64,000 nucleotides of DNA, from assembly GCA_013306675.1 (NCBI GenBank), contig JABLUY010000095.1, forward strand, positions 29,015-93,014. The letters are read 5' to 3'. Both the position numbers and the translations under genes were made by a program. The notes beneath the pieces were generated by a model. That model saw nothing but the letters and a program-made list of their open reading frames with translations. It was not told the DNA's origin and ran no database searches. This DNA comes from Thraustochytrium sp. TN22 (lineage: Eukaryota; Sar; Bigyra; Thraustochytrida; Thraustochytriidae). Shown here piece after piece: positions 38,391 to 49,400 of this stretch. Each line of letters opens with the position of its first letter. The stretch's first letter is position 1.

Positions 38391-41300
38391 TCACGTGGTG
38401 CACTTGGCGAGGGCCCACTGCTGGAGCTGCGATTGGCACTTAATCTTGTTCTGGCGAAGGCAATCGAGGAAGTGGTCCGGGTCGACCATAAGACGATGGA
38501 GGCGGTGGGGCGCGGCGGCCGTGCGGCCTTGGCCCTGGCCAACGTGATGCGCCGGCTGAAGCAGGCCGAGGCTGATGAGATGCTCAAAGGCCTTGTGCGC
38601 CACACCTCGCGCAAGCGGGCGCTCGCGGTTCGTCTCCTGACGGTAGTACTTGAGCGCCTGCGCGAAGACGAGCTCAAAGTTGACCGTGGGGCGCTCCTGA
38701 ACGCGCTCCATATGAATGATGGCAGCGACGAGGAGGATCTCGACCGTGGAGAGACTAAAGACAACGCGCTCGCGCACGTCGGTCTGCAGCGCGAGCGCAG
38801 CGTCGCGCACGTCGGAGAGCACAAGCTCGTCCGCGACCTTGGCCAGGCGGCGGTGGCGCATGCGCAGGCGGCTGAGGGCCACGTCGAAGAGACGCAAGAA
38901 CCAGCCGGTCGAGAACCCAAGCTGCTGCAGACGGTCCAGCTCCTGGCCGCCGCGCGCCGTCGGGTCCAGTAGCGCCTGCACCTTGCCATTCCACGCAGCG
39001 TGCGAGGGGCCCGGCAGGAGGAGGCGCTCCAGCAGCACCTTGCGCACGGCGTCGGCGCTCGGACTTCCCAGGAAGATCTGCCGATTGTCAAAGCGCGACT
39101 TGACGCGCTTCTCCATCTGCTCCACCACATCGAGGCGGTCCGTGCAACCGACCACCACGATGCGCGCATCGCGAGACTGCGTCAGGTCCAGGAGGTTGTA
39201 CAGCAGCGTCTGCTTGCGCCGCTGCGCAAAGGCCTCAAAGTGCTCCAGCACGAAGACCACTGGCACGCCGCGCTCGCCGCTGTGTGCGCCCTCGAAGAGC
39301 ACCGACAGGAGAAACCGCAGGTGCTGAGAGAAGGTCCCGCGGGTCCATTGCGAGGCGGCGCGCGCGCCCGCGTGCGTGCCCCGACACAGCTGTCGCGAGA
39401 TCTCCTTGAGCGCGCTCACGTCATCCGTCTGCAGCTCGCCGTCCAGCGAAACGCGCAGGAACGCGCCCGCGTGTGTTGCCAGCACCTTGTCCACCAGGAA
39501 GCTCTTGCCGGCGCCGGCGCCGCCCGTGACCACCACGCTGCTGCTCTCGCCGTTCTCCACGGCGGCGCGCACCAGAGCGCCCAGCTCTTCCTGCTGCTCC
39601 TCCAGCCCGTGGCCCTGCAGGTCTGCCGCGAAGTCGACCTGCAGTCGCTCCTTGAGCAGCGCCATTCGCGCCCAGAATGCCGCCGTGGCCGCCGCCTCCT
39701 CCCTTTGAACCTGCTCCTTGCTCTTGCCCACCGCTGTGCTCTGCCCCTGCTCAGTGCTGTTCTCCTTGTCCTCCACGCCCGGCGGCCGCGGCCGCCGCTG
39801 AGGGACTGGCGTCGGTTCCGCCGGCCGCGGGCACATGGGCGTCGGCTCCGCCAGCACGCTGCGCTTCCGCTTCTTCACCTGCGGCGTCGGCGCCACCTCC
39901 CCATCGTGCTGCGGCGGCTGCTCATTCGCTCGATCCTTTTCCTGCGGCGTCGGCGCCACCTCTGTCTGTTCGCTCGCGGTGAATTTGCTGCTGCTATACT
40001 CGCGCTCCTCGCGCACGGGCGGGGAGGGCAGGTGGTTTTCCAGGCCCAGCTGCCGCAGCCGGACTCGCTGGTCGGTTTCCGAGCGCGCTGGTGCAGCTCC
40101 TGCGGCTGACGCGGCATCCGCTTGCTGCTGCTCATGTTGCTGCTCGCTCTCTTGTTGCTGTTCTCGCTCTTGCTGCACAGGGAGCTCATCGGCAAGGCAT
40201 TCTTGCTCCTCCTTGTCATGGCGCTCTTGTTCCTCCTCGGCAAGGCGCTCTTGCTCCTCCTTGGCAAGACGTTCTTGCTCCTCCTCGGCAAGGCGCTCTT
40301 GCTCCTTCTTGGCAAGGCACTCTTGCTCCTCTTTGGCAGCACGTTCTTGCTCCTCCTTCTCGACGCGCTCCTGCTCTTCCTTGGCCGCACACTCCTGGGC
40401 AGTACGATCCTGAAAAGTACGCTCTGCCTCGTCTTCCTTGGCCGCGAGCTCTTCCTGGTCCTCTTGGACAGTGGATTCTCGCTCGAGCCTCGGTGTTGTT
40501 GCCACTTCAGGTTGCCCGCGGTGACTTCTAGGACTCTGCGCTTCGGCGAGCATGGCGCGCTGGGCCTGGAGGAGGTGGCGCCGAGAGGAAGACACGGACC
40601 GCATAGAAGGCCTGGACGCGCTCGACTTTTTGGAGGCCCTATCGGACGACCGGGAAGCCCCTTCATCGTGCTCGTCGTCGTGATCCGCGCTCAAGAGCCT
40701 CACAAGTTTGCGGCAATCGTCCGAAGGATCGACAGCAGCACCACCCTCGCGGGCTCGCTTGGCACCCTTGCTGCTGCGCTTGGTCTTGGAGCTGCTACGG
40801 CTGTTGGCATCGCCAAAGAGGTCGGGCTCGACCACGGCGATGGGTTCGGGTCCGGTGGAGAGCACGGCATCGCGCGAAGCCTGGGGGCGGGAGCGGCCCG
40901 CGTCGACATCGTTGGTATCCTTCTGGCTGACTTGGAACAGGAACTCGCGGTCGATGGTGTCGAAGTCGTCCTCGTCTTGTTCGTTGAGTGGCGTGTGCTT
41001 GGGGCGCATCGGGTTGCTATCCTTGGCACGTGCGAGCCTGCGCTGCAGGTCGCGCATGCTCTCGTGCTCGGAGGACGCGATGCTGCCAGGACTTTGGCGG
41101 GCGCGGCGCGTCTTGGGCGTCGCTGTGCGGCGGCTCTTTGCCGACCGCGTGCTACGCGGCGTGCCATCGTCCGTCTTGCTCGACTGCGTCTGCGAAGGCC
41201 CCGGCGTCCGTGGCTTGGGCTTGGACTGTGCTTGCTGCTGCTGCTGCGGCTGCGGCTGCGGCTGCAAGCGCGGTGCGCGAAGGGATGCGAGGCTGGGCGA

Positions 41301-41615
41301 CGCCGCGCGCGAGTCGGCTTTGGCGACCTGCAAGAGGCGCGAGCTACTGGCGGCCGAGGTCGGCCGCGACGCGGTCCTGCGCGTCGAGGGCGTCGTGGCC
41401 GCCGGCGCGGGTGGCACGTGGGCCTCGTTCTGCGCGCGGCGCGCCGAGGTGGGTCTCGATGTCGACCTGCGCGCCGACGAGGGCGTCGCTGCCGCTGGCG
41501 CCGGCGACCTCCGCGACGAGGGCGTCGATGCTGCCGCCCTTCGGCGTGCCGACTCGCGCGACGCCGACGCGTCCTGCGCGCCCGCGCCCTGCGCCTCCGC
41601 CTCCGCCGCGGCCAT
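38391..41615 (-). CDS. ORC4: Origin recognition complex subunit 4 with very long N-terminal extension (1074 aa)
   Basis: ORC4 is an AAA+ subunit of the complex that marks replication origins and loads MCM. The C-terminal 400 residues match: Walker A GGAGAGKSF at about 695-703, then TLLYNLLDLTQSRDARIVVVGCT and the arginine-finger region EKRVKSRFDNRQI. The winged-helix part includes STVEILLVAAIIHME and VAHKAFEHLISLGLL. The Walker B segment reads VFVLEHFE where animal ORC4 has a D-E pair, so the catalytic acids appear replaced. The first 650 residues are unusual: Ser/Arg/Pro-rich with many SP and TP sites, then EEQERLAKEEQER-type charged heptads (about 40190-40480) predicting a coiled coil. The ATG at 41615 was chosen; the frame is open upstream only with GTG starts. 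Normal ORC4 has about 430 residues. Confidence 0.93.
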   Translation of the reverse strand: MAAAEAEAQGAGAQDASASRESARRRAAASTPSSRRSPAPAAATPSSARRSTSRPTSARRAQNEAHVPPAPAATTPSTRRTASRPTSAASSSRLLQVAKADSRAASPSLASLRAPRLQPQPQPQQQQQAQSKPKPRTPGPSQTQSSKTDDGTPRSTRSAKSRRTATPKTRRARQSPGSIASSEHESMRDLQRRLARAKDSNPMRPKHTPLNEQDEDDFDTIDREFLFQVSQKDTNDVDAGRSRPQASRDAVLSTGPEPIAVVEPDLFGDANSRSSSKTKRSSKGAKRAREGGAAVDPSDDCRKLVRLLSADHDDEHDEGASRSSDRASKKSSASRPSMRSVSSSRRHLLQAQRAMLAEAQSPRSHRGQPEVATTPRLERESTVQEDQEELAAKEDEAERTFQDRTAQECAAKEEQERVEKEEQERAAKEEQECLAKKEQERLAEEEQERLAKEEQERLAEEEQERHDKEEQECLADELPVQQEREQQQESEQQHEQQQADAASAAGAAPARSETDQRVRLRQLGLENHLPSPPVREEREYSSSKFTASEQTEVAPTPQEKDRANEQPPQHDGEVAPTPQVKKRKRSVLAEPTPMCPRPAEPTPVPQRRPRPPGVEDKENSTEQGQSTAVGKSKEQVQREEAAATAAFWARMALLKERLQVDFAADLQGHGLEEQQEELGALVRAAVENGESSSVVVTGGAGAGKSFLVDKVLATHAGAFLRVSLDGELQTDDVSALKEISRQLCRGTHAGARAASQWTRGTFSQHLRFLLSVLFEGAHSGERGVPVVFVLEHFEAFAQRRKQTLLYNLLDLTQSRDARIVVVGCTDRLDVVEQMEKRVKSRFDNRQIFLGSPSADAVRKVLLERLLLPGPSHAAWNGKVQALLDPTARGGQELDRLQQLGFSTGWFLRLFDVALSRLRMRHRRLAKVADELVLSDVRDAALALQTDVRERVVFSLSTVEILLVAAIIHMERVQERPTVNFELVFAQALKYYRQETNRERPLARGVAHKAFEHLISLGLLQPAHHVGQGQGRTAAAPHRLHRLMVDPDHFLDCLRQNKIKCQSQLQQWALAKCTT
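40190..40480 (-). repeat. Tandem codon repeat for EEQERLAK-type heptads inside ORC4
   Basis: About ten imperfect units of 24 bases, each coding for a variant of EEQERLAK, form the charged helix in the N-terminal extension. Unit sequence varies mostly at the last two residues. Slippage at such repeats would vary linker length between strains. Confidence 0.8.
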
Positions 41616-42202
41616 CGCGCCTCCGCCGCCGCGCCCGCCGGCTGCGGCTCTGCTCTGCTCGGCGGCCGCGCGCGGTGGTTGGGTTGCCTGACTTGGCTCG
41701 AGTCTTGTCTTGTTGCTGCCTCGAGTCGAGCCGCGGCAAAGGCGCTTCGCCCTAACCGTCACTGCCAGACGCTCGCGCCGCGCAGATCGTCTTCGCCCCC
41801 GCCTTCCGCTCCGCGCTCGGGCTCGCGGCGAGCATGCACACGCGCTCCGCAGCGGTCCAGCGCTGCGTGCAAAGCCTGCAGCACTGGCAGAGGCGGTGGC
41901 GTGAGGCGGCGACGTGAGGGCCGTGCTCGAGGCGCGGGCTGCTGGGCTCGTGCTCGAGCTCATGCTCGAGCTCGTGCTCGAGCTCGAGCTCGACGGCGTG
42001 GCCAAACCGAGCAAGGCCGCGCGCGCCGTCTGCACTGCAGTCTGCTGCGCAAGTTGAAGGCCTCCCCGGCCCGCTCGCCGGTCGGCGTCGCTCCGGACTC
42101 GGACAGTCTAGCCGGCTAGCTGAGCTAGCTGAGCTAGTAGGCCGCGGCGGGCGCCAACGCCCGCGCAGAAGAGAAAGAGAAAGGCCGCGCGAGGGCGAGA
42201 GG
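41616..42202. other. Divergent interval between ORC4 and the reductase gene
   Basis: Contains ctcgagct-rich palindromic runs at about 41950-41995 and ctagctgagctagctgagctag at 42113-42140. Two genes start divergently from here, so promoters for both are expected. No other gene is seen. Confidence 0.5.
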
Positions 42203-42982
42203 ATGGTGACTGCGGTGGTGAGCGGCGGCGGCAGCGGCGTGGGGCGCGCGGTGGCGCGGCTGCTGGCCCGCGGCGGCACGACGCCGGTGGACGGCGTGGC
42301 GCTGCTGGGGCGGCGGCGCGATCGGCTGGAGGCGGCCGCCGAGGAGCTGGCGCGCGAGGCGGCCGGCGTGCGCGTGGCCACCGTGGCGTGCGACGTGGGC
42401 GACGCGGACCAGGTGGTGGCGGCCGTCAAGGAACTCAAGGCCGTGATGGGCGGCGGTGCGGACCAGCGCGTGGGCGTGCTGGTGAACGCGGCCGGCGTGC
42501 TGCAGGAGGGCCTCCTGCTGCGCACGAGCCCGCAGCAGATCCAGGAGACGCTGCAGACCAACCTGGTGGGGCCCATGCTGCTCAGCAAGGCGCTGCTAAA
42601 GGACTTGATGCGCTGCGACGCCGCCTCGGCGGATTGGCCGGGGCCGTCCATCATTAACATCGGCAGCGTGGTCGGGACGGTGGGGAACGCCGGCCAGGCC
42701 GTGTACAGCGCGTCCAAGGCGGGGCTCCAGGGCTTCACCAAGTCGCTCGCGCTGGAGCTCGCGCCGCGCCGTATCCGCGTCAACCTCGTCGAGCCGGGTT
42801 TCCTCCAGACGGACATGACGGCGCACCTGGACGCCAAGGCCACCGCGAACCGAGTGCCGCTCGCGCGCCTGGGCCACCCGGATGAGGCCGCCGCCATGGT
42901 GCACTACCTGGCCACGCACCCCGCCGCCGCCTATGTGACGGGCCAAACCTTTCGTGTCGACGGTGGCCTTGCCATGCACTGA
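42203..42982 (+). CDS. Short-chain dehydrogenase, 3-oxoacyl-ACP reductase type (259 aa)
   Basis: NAD(P)H-dependent reductase of the classical SDR family, close to FabG and to CBR4 of mitochondrial fatty-acid synthesis. The nucleotide-binding motif SGGGSGVG is at residues 7-14, NAAG follows at about 94, and the catalytic set is S155, Y168 and K172 in YSASK. The C-terminal TGQTFRVDGGLAM is typical of FabG-like enzymes. An Arg pair after the first strand (GRRRDR) favours NADPH. There is no obvious targeting sequence, so location (cytosol or mitochondrion) is open. It is divergent from ORC4. Confidence 0.9.
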   Translation: MVTAVVSGGGSGVGRAVARLLARGGTTPVDGVALLGRRRDRLEAAAEELAREAAGVRVATVACDVGDADQVVAAVKELKAVMGGGADQRVGVLVNAAGVLQEGLLLRTSPQQIQETLQTNLVGPMLLSKALLKDLMRCDAASADWPGPSIINIGSVVGTVGNAGQAVYSASKAGLQGFTKSLALELAPRRIRVNLVEPGFLQTDMTAHLDAKATANRVPLARLGHPDEAAAMVHYLATHPAAAYVTGQTFRVDGGLAMH

Positions 42983-43158
42983 CTGCGGGATCTCCTCGTG
43001 CGACCCTTTTTTTGCCTGCCGCCCGCAAAGTGCTTGGGGCGCGCCGCGCGGAGGAGGACCGAGGTGGCGAAGATTGAAAAATGAACAAGGGTCGAAGCTT
43101 TTACATCAGTAAACGATCTACCCACCGTCACGTGAATTCGAGGTTGATTGGCGCGAGG

Positions 43159-45010
43159 TTAGCAGGGGAAGGAGCGCTCCAGAAAGGGCCCGACCCAAGG
43201 AATCATGGTGGCGTGACGGTGCATCTCGGCTGCGAGGTCGGCGAGGCGCTTCTCGAGCTCGCGGATGTACAGCTCCTTGGCGGAAATGCGGTCGTCGTCC
43301 GTCTCCGTGCGCGCTACGATCTGGCACCAGGCCCGCGGCCGCTTGCGCACCACGTTCAGCCCGAGGCGCTCTGTGGACAACCGAATCGCATAGTGCAGCT
43401 CCACGAGCGCGCGCTCTGCCTCGGCGATGTCACGCTTGAGCCGCGCCAGCTTGCGGTTGCTCTCCAGCTGCTTCACGTAGTACCGCTCCAAGAAGCTTCC
43501 GAGGCTGTTCAAGCGGCGCCCAAGAGCGGGTCAGCGGCCGTGGCGCAAAGTAGGCATCGAGGGCCATCACAACGTACTAGAGGTCTGTGAGGGACTGGTT
43601 CTTGCCGAGCGCCGACTCGAGCGCCTTGATGCCGCTCAGGCCCACCTTGCAGTTGTACAACTTGAGGTCCGTGAGCGCGCGGTTGGACTCGAGCGCCAGC
43701 GCCAGCGCCATGGCGCCCTCGTCGCCGATCTGGTTGCTGCCGATGCTGGTTGCGTGCGGCCATCACACAGTCAGGCGGATGAGCTCTCCTTTGCGGGCAA
43801 AAAGGGCACGGATTACGTACTGCAGCTCCTGAAGCGTCTGGTTTTTGGTGAGCGCGGTGGCCATGTAGCGCGCGCCCTCGTCGCCGATTGTATTGGCGCC
43901 AATGCTGCAAGAAACGTCAGCCTTTTCGCGTCCAGAGCGCGCGATTGTGGGCACGTACTACAAGTTCACGAGGGTGGTGTTGCGCGCAAGCGCCTTGGCG
44001 AGCGCCTTGGCGCCCTCGACGCCGATCTCATCGCTCTCAAGGCTGTGGCAGGCACAATCGTGCGGTCAGCGTGCGTTTCCCTCGCGCCGCGGTCTCGAAA
44101 GGAGCGCGCTTTCGCTTGGGCTCGGCACGTACGCGAGCGTCTCCAGCGTCTCGTTCTCGGACAGCGCGTGGGCCAGCGCCCGGGCGCCCTCGGGCCCGAT
44201 GCGGTTGCGCGAGAAGCTGCGAGCCCGCCTGTCAGTTTTCGCGGCGTCGTGAAGAATTTTCCCGCGCCCCCACTGCACCCGCTCCGCGTCACGTACTAGA
44301 GCTCCTTGAGCGTGGCATTGTGGCAGAGCGCGTCCGCAAGCGCGTCCGCGCCTTGCGCGCCGATGCGGAAGCTGTGCAGCCTACGCATAGCTCGCTCGTC
44401 AGCTCAGGCTCCTCCACTGGGCCGCGTTCGCGGGTGAAGGCAACGTGCATGACGCGAGCCGTGCCGGCCGGACGTGCCGTGCCGGCAAGCGCGTGACGTC
44501 CCCACCTACCTGAGCGTGCGCAGCGTCGTGTTCCTCTTGACGGCGAGCGCCAGCGCCCCGGCCTCTTCGTCGCCCACGCGGTTGTCCGCCAGCCTGCGCC
44601 GCGTCGCGCGTGTCCGAGCGAGCGTGCGTGCGCGCAAGCGTGAGTCCGGTTCGCCGTTGCCTGCCTGTACATCCGCGACCCCGCCTGCCTGCAACCTACT
44701 CGAGGGCGTCGACGCCCGCCTCCAAGCTCGCGAGCGCACGGGCCAGCGCCGGCGACGCGCCGCCCGCGCCCGCGGCCATCGTCGCGGTCCGCGCGGCCGG
44801 CAGCGGCGCCCGCGTCGTCGCCGGGCTTGCGGTTCTGTCACGGCGCTTGGACCTCCAGGTCCTGAGACTCCTGCCTGGAACTCCAACTTGGAGGCCGCCG
44901 CGGCCGCCGCCGCCTTTGAGGGCGTTGGCTCGCGCGGCTTCCAGCGCGCGCCGCCAGGCACGGCACACCGCGCGAGCCCGCTCGCGCGCGAGGTCGCGAT
45001 GCCGCTGCAT
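43159..45010 (-). CDS. RNI-type leucine-rich repeat protein, eight exons with one LRR per exon (414 aa)
   Basis: Spliced gene; exons in transcript order are 45010-44700, 44593-44510, 44380-44297, 44216-44133, 44042-43959, 43904-43821, 43745-43578 and 43504-43159. Exons 2-6 are each exactly 84 nt and exon 7 is 168 nt, that is one and two 28-residue ribonuclease-inhibitor LRRs such as IGANTIGDEGARYMATAL. All seven introns are phase 2 at the same LRR position, 74-109 nt long, and begin GTACGT or GTAGGT. The N-terminus is Arg/Ala-rich, and the last exon carries a coiled-coil C-terminus that ends at a TGA. The ATG at 45010 is the only ATG in frame. These LRRs resemble those of NLRC3 and FHIT-like signalling proteins, but no NACHT domain is present. 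It may be a scaffold. The exon series was assembled by eye and each junction keeps the frame. Confidence 0.82.
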
Positions 45011-46457
45011 CGGCGTTGACCGCGGTGAGATTGGTCCTCGCGAGCCTGAGGTGTCCCGCGGCCATTCGCTCAACGGCAGGAGAGGCGGAGACCCTGCAGT
45101 GAGGAGGCTCGTGGATGGGACAGCAGTATACGCAACGCGGATCGCCGACCGAAAGGCGCACCGTTAGTGGCATTGCCTTGCATTGCAAGGGCCACGCACA
45201 ATGCAACGGTGTTGAACAAGCTCGTTTGCTGTGACTAACTTTCTTCCACTGGCGCTCTTGGAATTGGTCAGAGGCGCAGAGCCTGGTGGGATCTCGCCGT
45301 TGAGCACGTAGTCCAACCCGATGAAGACGAAGTCCGCAGGGCGCGCACGCAATAAGTCAGCAAAGCGCATATGCAATCGCGTGCAACATCAGTAGGACGC
45401 GCACCCAAGCGCATGCAAAGGGAGCAGGGCGCTCACTGTCATTAAGTGCGTACGAAGCCAGCGCGCGCCCGCGGAGATCAACCTTCGGACAAAGATGCCA
45501 CGAAATCGCATGCGTGATCGGCAGCATCAGCCGCTCGAGCGCCACAGGGACAATGATACAAAGACAATGACGCGTCGGCCGGCTCGCCGGTCATGCACAG
45601 TCGTCCGTGGTCTTTTGTTGATGTGATGCGCAGAGTGCAAGCGAATGGGTGCAAAGGCCACGTGTCAGGAACAAATGATTGAGCAAGAAATAACGTCGCT
45701 GGCCAGCATCAAGCCAGATGCAATTTGGAGGTTCTGGTTGAGCGCCCGGTTTTGGCCTGTACCTCCATCTGGTGCAAGTTACTTCTCTCTTACGACCACC
45801 GATTCATCGGAACAAACGTCATTGGATGCTACGATGAGCAGTCTTGCTGTCAGCTCAGCCTGATCTGATCGCCTACATCGACGGATCGACTCGGTGTCAG
45901 CCGCCGCAGACATGTCGCTGCTGCGGCTGCTCAACTCAGCCCAACCAGTTGTCACAAACATTGGCATCCATGCCGGCATCAGAGCCCCATGGGCACCACA
46001 AGCGCTGCAAACGTCGCCGTGGTCGCTTTTCACGCCAAATGGCGCACACTAGCGATCGCTCGCTCGCTCGCTAGCTAGCTTGCCAGTGCCGCAGAGTTCA
46101 TCCCCGCACCGTACCTGGTAGCGATCAAAGAAAGAATGGCACTGCACCGATCCACTCGCGGGAGAGGAGATGGTCCGAGTCGGTCGGTCCCACCGCGTCT
46201 CAGCCCAGGCGCCGCTGCACCGTGACTGCGGCTGCAGCGCCGCTGCTGCGCTGCAGGCAAGAACGACGGCGCCCACGTCGCCCCGCGAGGACGTGCCGGG
46301 GAGGGAAAAACCTGCGCGGCACTAGCTAGCAGGGCAAAGCAGAGCCTGGGCATAACCGTCGGGGCGCGATCAAAGCGCGGCCGGCGCGGCAGCAGCGCAG
46401 CGAGGCTGAGCAGAGCGAGCGGCGCGGCAGACGCGGATAGAGCGCTCGCGGCGCGGC
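45011..46457. other. 1.45 kb divergent interval, no gene supported
   Basis: Lower GC than the surroundings. Holds the gctcactgtcatt motif at 45431 and a tcgctcgctcgctagctagc run near 46053-46078. Short frames exist but none looks coding. Promoters for the LRR gene and the TBC1D31-like gene should lie at its two ends. Confidence 0.5.
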
Positions 46458-49400
46458 ATGGCGGGCGCGGAGGAGCTGCGCGAGGCGCGCGGGCGCGTGG
46501 GCATCGCGCGCGGCGGCGCGGGCGGCGAGCTGGCGCGCGTGCGCGGCGGCGCGCTGGGGCGGTTCGCGGCCGTGGCGGCGGCGCGGCGCGGCGCGGCGGC
46601 CGTGGCGGTGACGGAGCGCGGCGCGGTGGTCTGGCTGGAGCCCGGCAGCGGCGGGTACCGCGTGGTGCGGCGGCTGGGCGCGCGGCCGGCGTGCGTGGCG
46701 CTGGCGGCGCGCGAGGCGCTCGTGGGCCTGGAGGGCGCGCGAGGCGCGGTGTGCGTGGCGCTGGACGGGACGGCGGGCGAGGACGGCGAGGAGCCGAAGC
46801 GGCTGGGCGGGCACGCCGGCACGGTGACGAGCGTGGCGTGGCACCCGACGCGCGCGCTGGCGGCCACGGCGTCGGCGGAGCGCGTGGTGCTGTGGGAGAC
46901 GGCGCCGACGTGGCGGCGCGTCAAGAGCCTGCCGGGCGGCGGGCGCGGCATCGTGCAGGTGGTCTTCTCGCCGCGCGGCGACCTGGTTGTGGTGGGCTTC
47001 CGCGACGGCGCCGTGCTGGGCTGGGGCGCGCACAAGTTTGACCTGCTGGTGCGCCTGCAGGCGCCCGGGGACGTGGCGCTGCAGGCGCTCGCCTTCTCGC
47101 CGGACTCGCGCTTCCTTGTGGGCGCTGGCGGCGGCCGCCTCTTCGTCTGGGAGGTGCGCGCGCAGGCGCTCGTGCGCACGGTGGAGCTGCCCAAGTCGAT
47201 GGGCGCCGTGCAGCAGCTCTCGTTCGGCGAAGACGACTTCCGCGCCTTTGCGCTCGGCGACGACGGCGTCGTGCGCGCGCTCCAGGTGCTGGGGCCCGGC
47301 GAGACGCGCGCCGTCCTTCACGTGTCCACCGCCGTAGCGGTGCGCTTCGCGCTGAGTGGCTCCCTGTTGGCCACCTGCACGAGCGAGGGCGACCTCGTGC
47401 TGCATGACGTGGATGCGGCGCAGCGCGAGGCGGCCTCGCGCGAGCGGCGGCGCCCGTTCGCGCTGGACTCGCGGCCCGTGCTGGCGGCGTCGCCGCCAGG
47501 CCCAGGCTCAGGCCCAGGCCCAGGCACGCGCCCGCGCCCGCCCCCGCGCCAGCCGCAGCCGCAGGATGAGGACGGCCCTCCGCCCGGCACGCCGCCCCTG
47601 GTGCGCCTGGCGCGCAACCTAAACAAGCAGGACAAGCAGCTGAACGCAGACCAGCTGCGTCGCACCTTGCAGCACTTCGGGTCCTTCCCGGACGCGTATC
47701 GCACGCTGGTGTGGCGATTCTTGCTGCGGCTCCCGGAGAACGCACAGGCGTACGCGACGCTGACGCGCAAGGGTTCGCACCCGGCGTGGGCGGACGCGCT
47801 GTACGCGCGCTTCCCCATCAAGAGCCGCAAGGTCTTCGCGCGCATGGAGCGCGTGCTCTTCGCGCTGGCGCACTGGTGCCCGGTGCTGGAGGAGGCCTCG
47901 TATCTGCCAGCCATCGTGTACCCGTTCGTGCGGCTCTATGGGCCGGACGAGCTGGCGGCCTTCGAGACCGTCATGTTGGTGCTCTTCCGCTGCTGCGGGC
48001 GTTGGTTCGAGACATTTCCGCACCTGCCGGTCTTTGTGCTGGCGCGCGTGGAGAAGCTGCTAGAGACGGTGGACCCGGGCCTCTTGGAGCACCTCGTGGA
48101 GCGCGAGGTGACGAGCGAGGCGTACGCGTGGCCAATGCTGCGCAGCCTCTTCACGGAGGTGCTCGACAAGCAGGACTGGCTGCGGTTCTGGGACCAGGTG
48201 GTGATGCTCATGCACGAGGCCATGATGCGGCCGCACGAGGCGCCGGACCCGTCGCGCCTGCTGGAGGCCGGCGTCGTGGCGTACCTGCGGTACTTTCGCA
48301 ACACGCTGCTCTCGCTGCGGCGCAAGGGCGACCTGGAGGCCTTCTTCCGGCGGCCCGGCCCGCTGGACGTGAAGCGCTGGCTCAAGTCGGCGCTGGCGCT
48401 GGCGCGCGGTGCCAAGCACCGGGCGTTCTGGGAGGGCTTCGACAAGGACGAGCGCGAGCGGCAGGATGAGGCGGCGGCCGCCGCGGCGGCCGTGCGGTAT
48501 CTGCCCCCTGGCGATGCGTACCCGGCATTTCGCAGGTACCCCAAGTTCGTGGTGGACTATGAGAGTCAGGAGCGGCGGCGCATCGCGGCGGAGGAGGCGG
48601 CGCTGGCGGAGCGCAAGGACTTCGTGGAGGACCTGCGGCGAAAGACGCAGGCGCTGGAGCAGCAGGAGCGCGACTACGTGCGGCTGCAGGAGGACCTGCT
48701 GAAGCAGGAGCAGACGCGCCTGGCGCGCGCATCCGCGGCGCACGAAGACCGGCTCAAGGAGCGCGAGGACCTGGACCGCGCAGCACGCTTGCGGCGGCTG
48801 GAGCGCGTGGAGAAGATGGAGGACATCGCCAAGGACAACCTGTCGCTGCAGCAGCAGCTGCGGCAGGCCGAGGCGCAGCGCGCGCAGCAGGAGCTGGAGC
48901 ACCAGGAGCGCCTGCGCGATCTGGAGCTTGCCGCGCACCGCGAGGACGAACGCATCCAAGCTCTGGAGGCCGAGGCGGGGCTCAAGCTGCAGAAGATTCA
49001 CGCGGACCGCGTCTTGGAGCAGGAGATGCAGGACGTGCGCATGGCCAGCGCGCGCATGGCCAAGCAGGGCGAGCTGGACTGGCGACTCAAGGAGCAGTCC
49101 TGGAAGGTGGAGGACGACAAACAGCGCGTGGAGCGCGACCTGCGGCTCGAGCGAGCGGCGCGCGACGTGCGCTTGCGCGAGATTGCGCTGGCGCGGCGCC
49201 AACTAGACGACAAGTTCGCCACTCAGCAGATGGACACGCAGATGAAAATGGCCGCGCTGGAGCGCGAGCGGGATTTGCGCGCCTTCAAGGAGGACGTGGC
49301 GCAGTCGATGCAGGACGATCTGGACAAGAAGCTCGAGGCGGAGCGCATACTCGCTGAGGAGGAGCAGCGCGCCAAGGCCAAGATCAATGAGCACTACCAG

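Noticed and set aside
40122-42119. 665-codon plus-strand frame over ORC4's N-terminal region
   Set aside because: Leu-rich because it is antisense to charged heptads; not a membrane protein gene.
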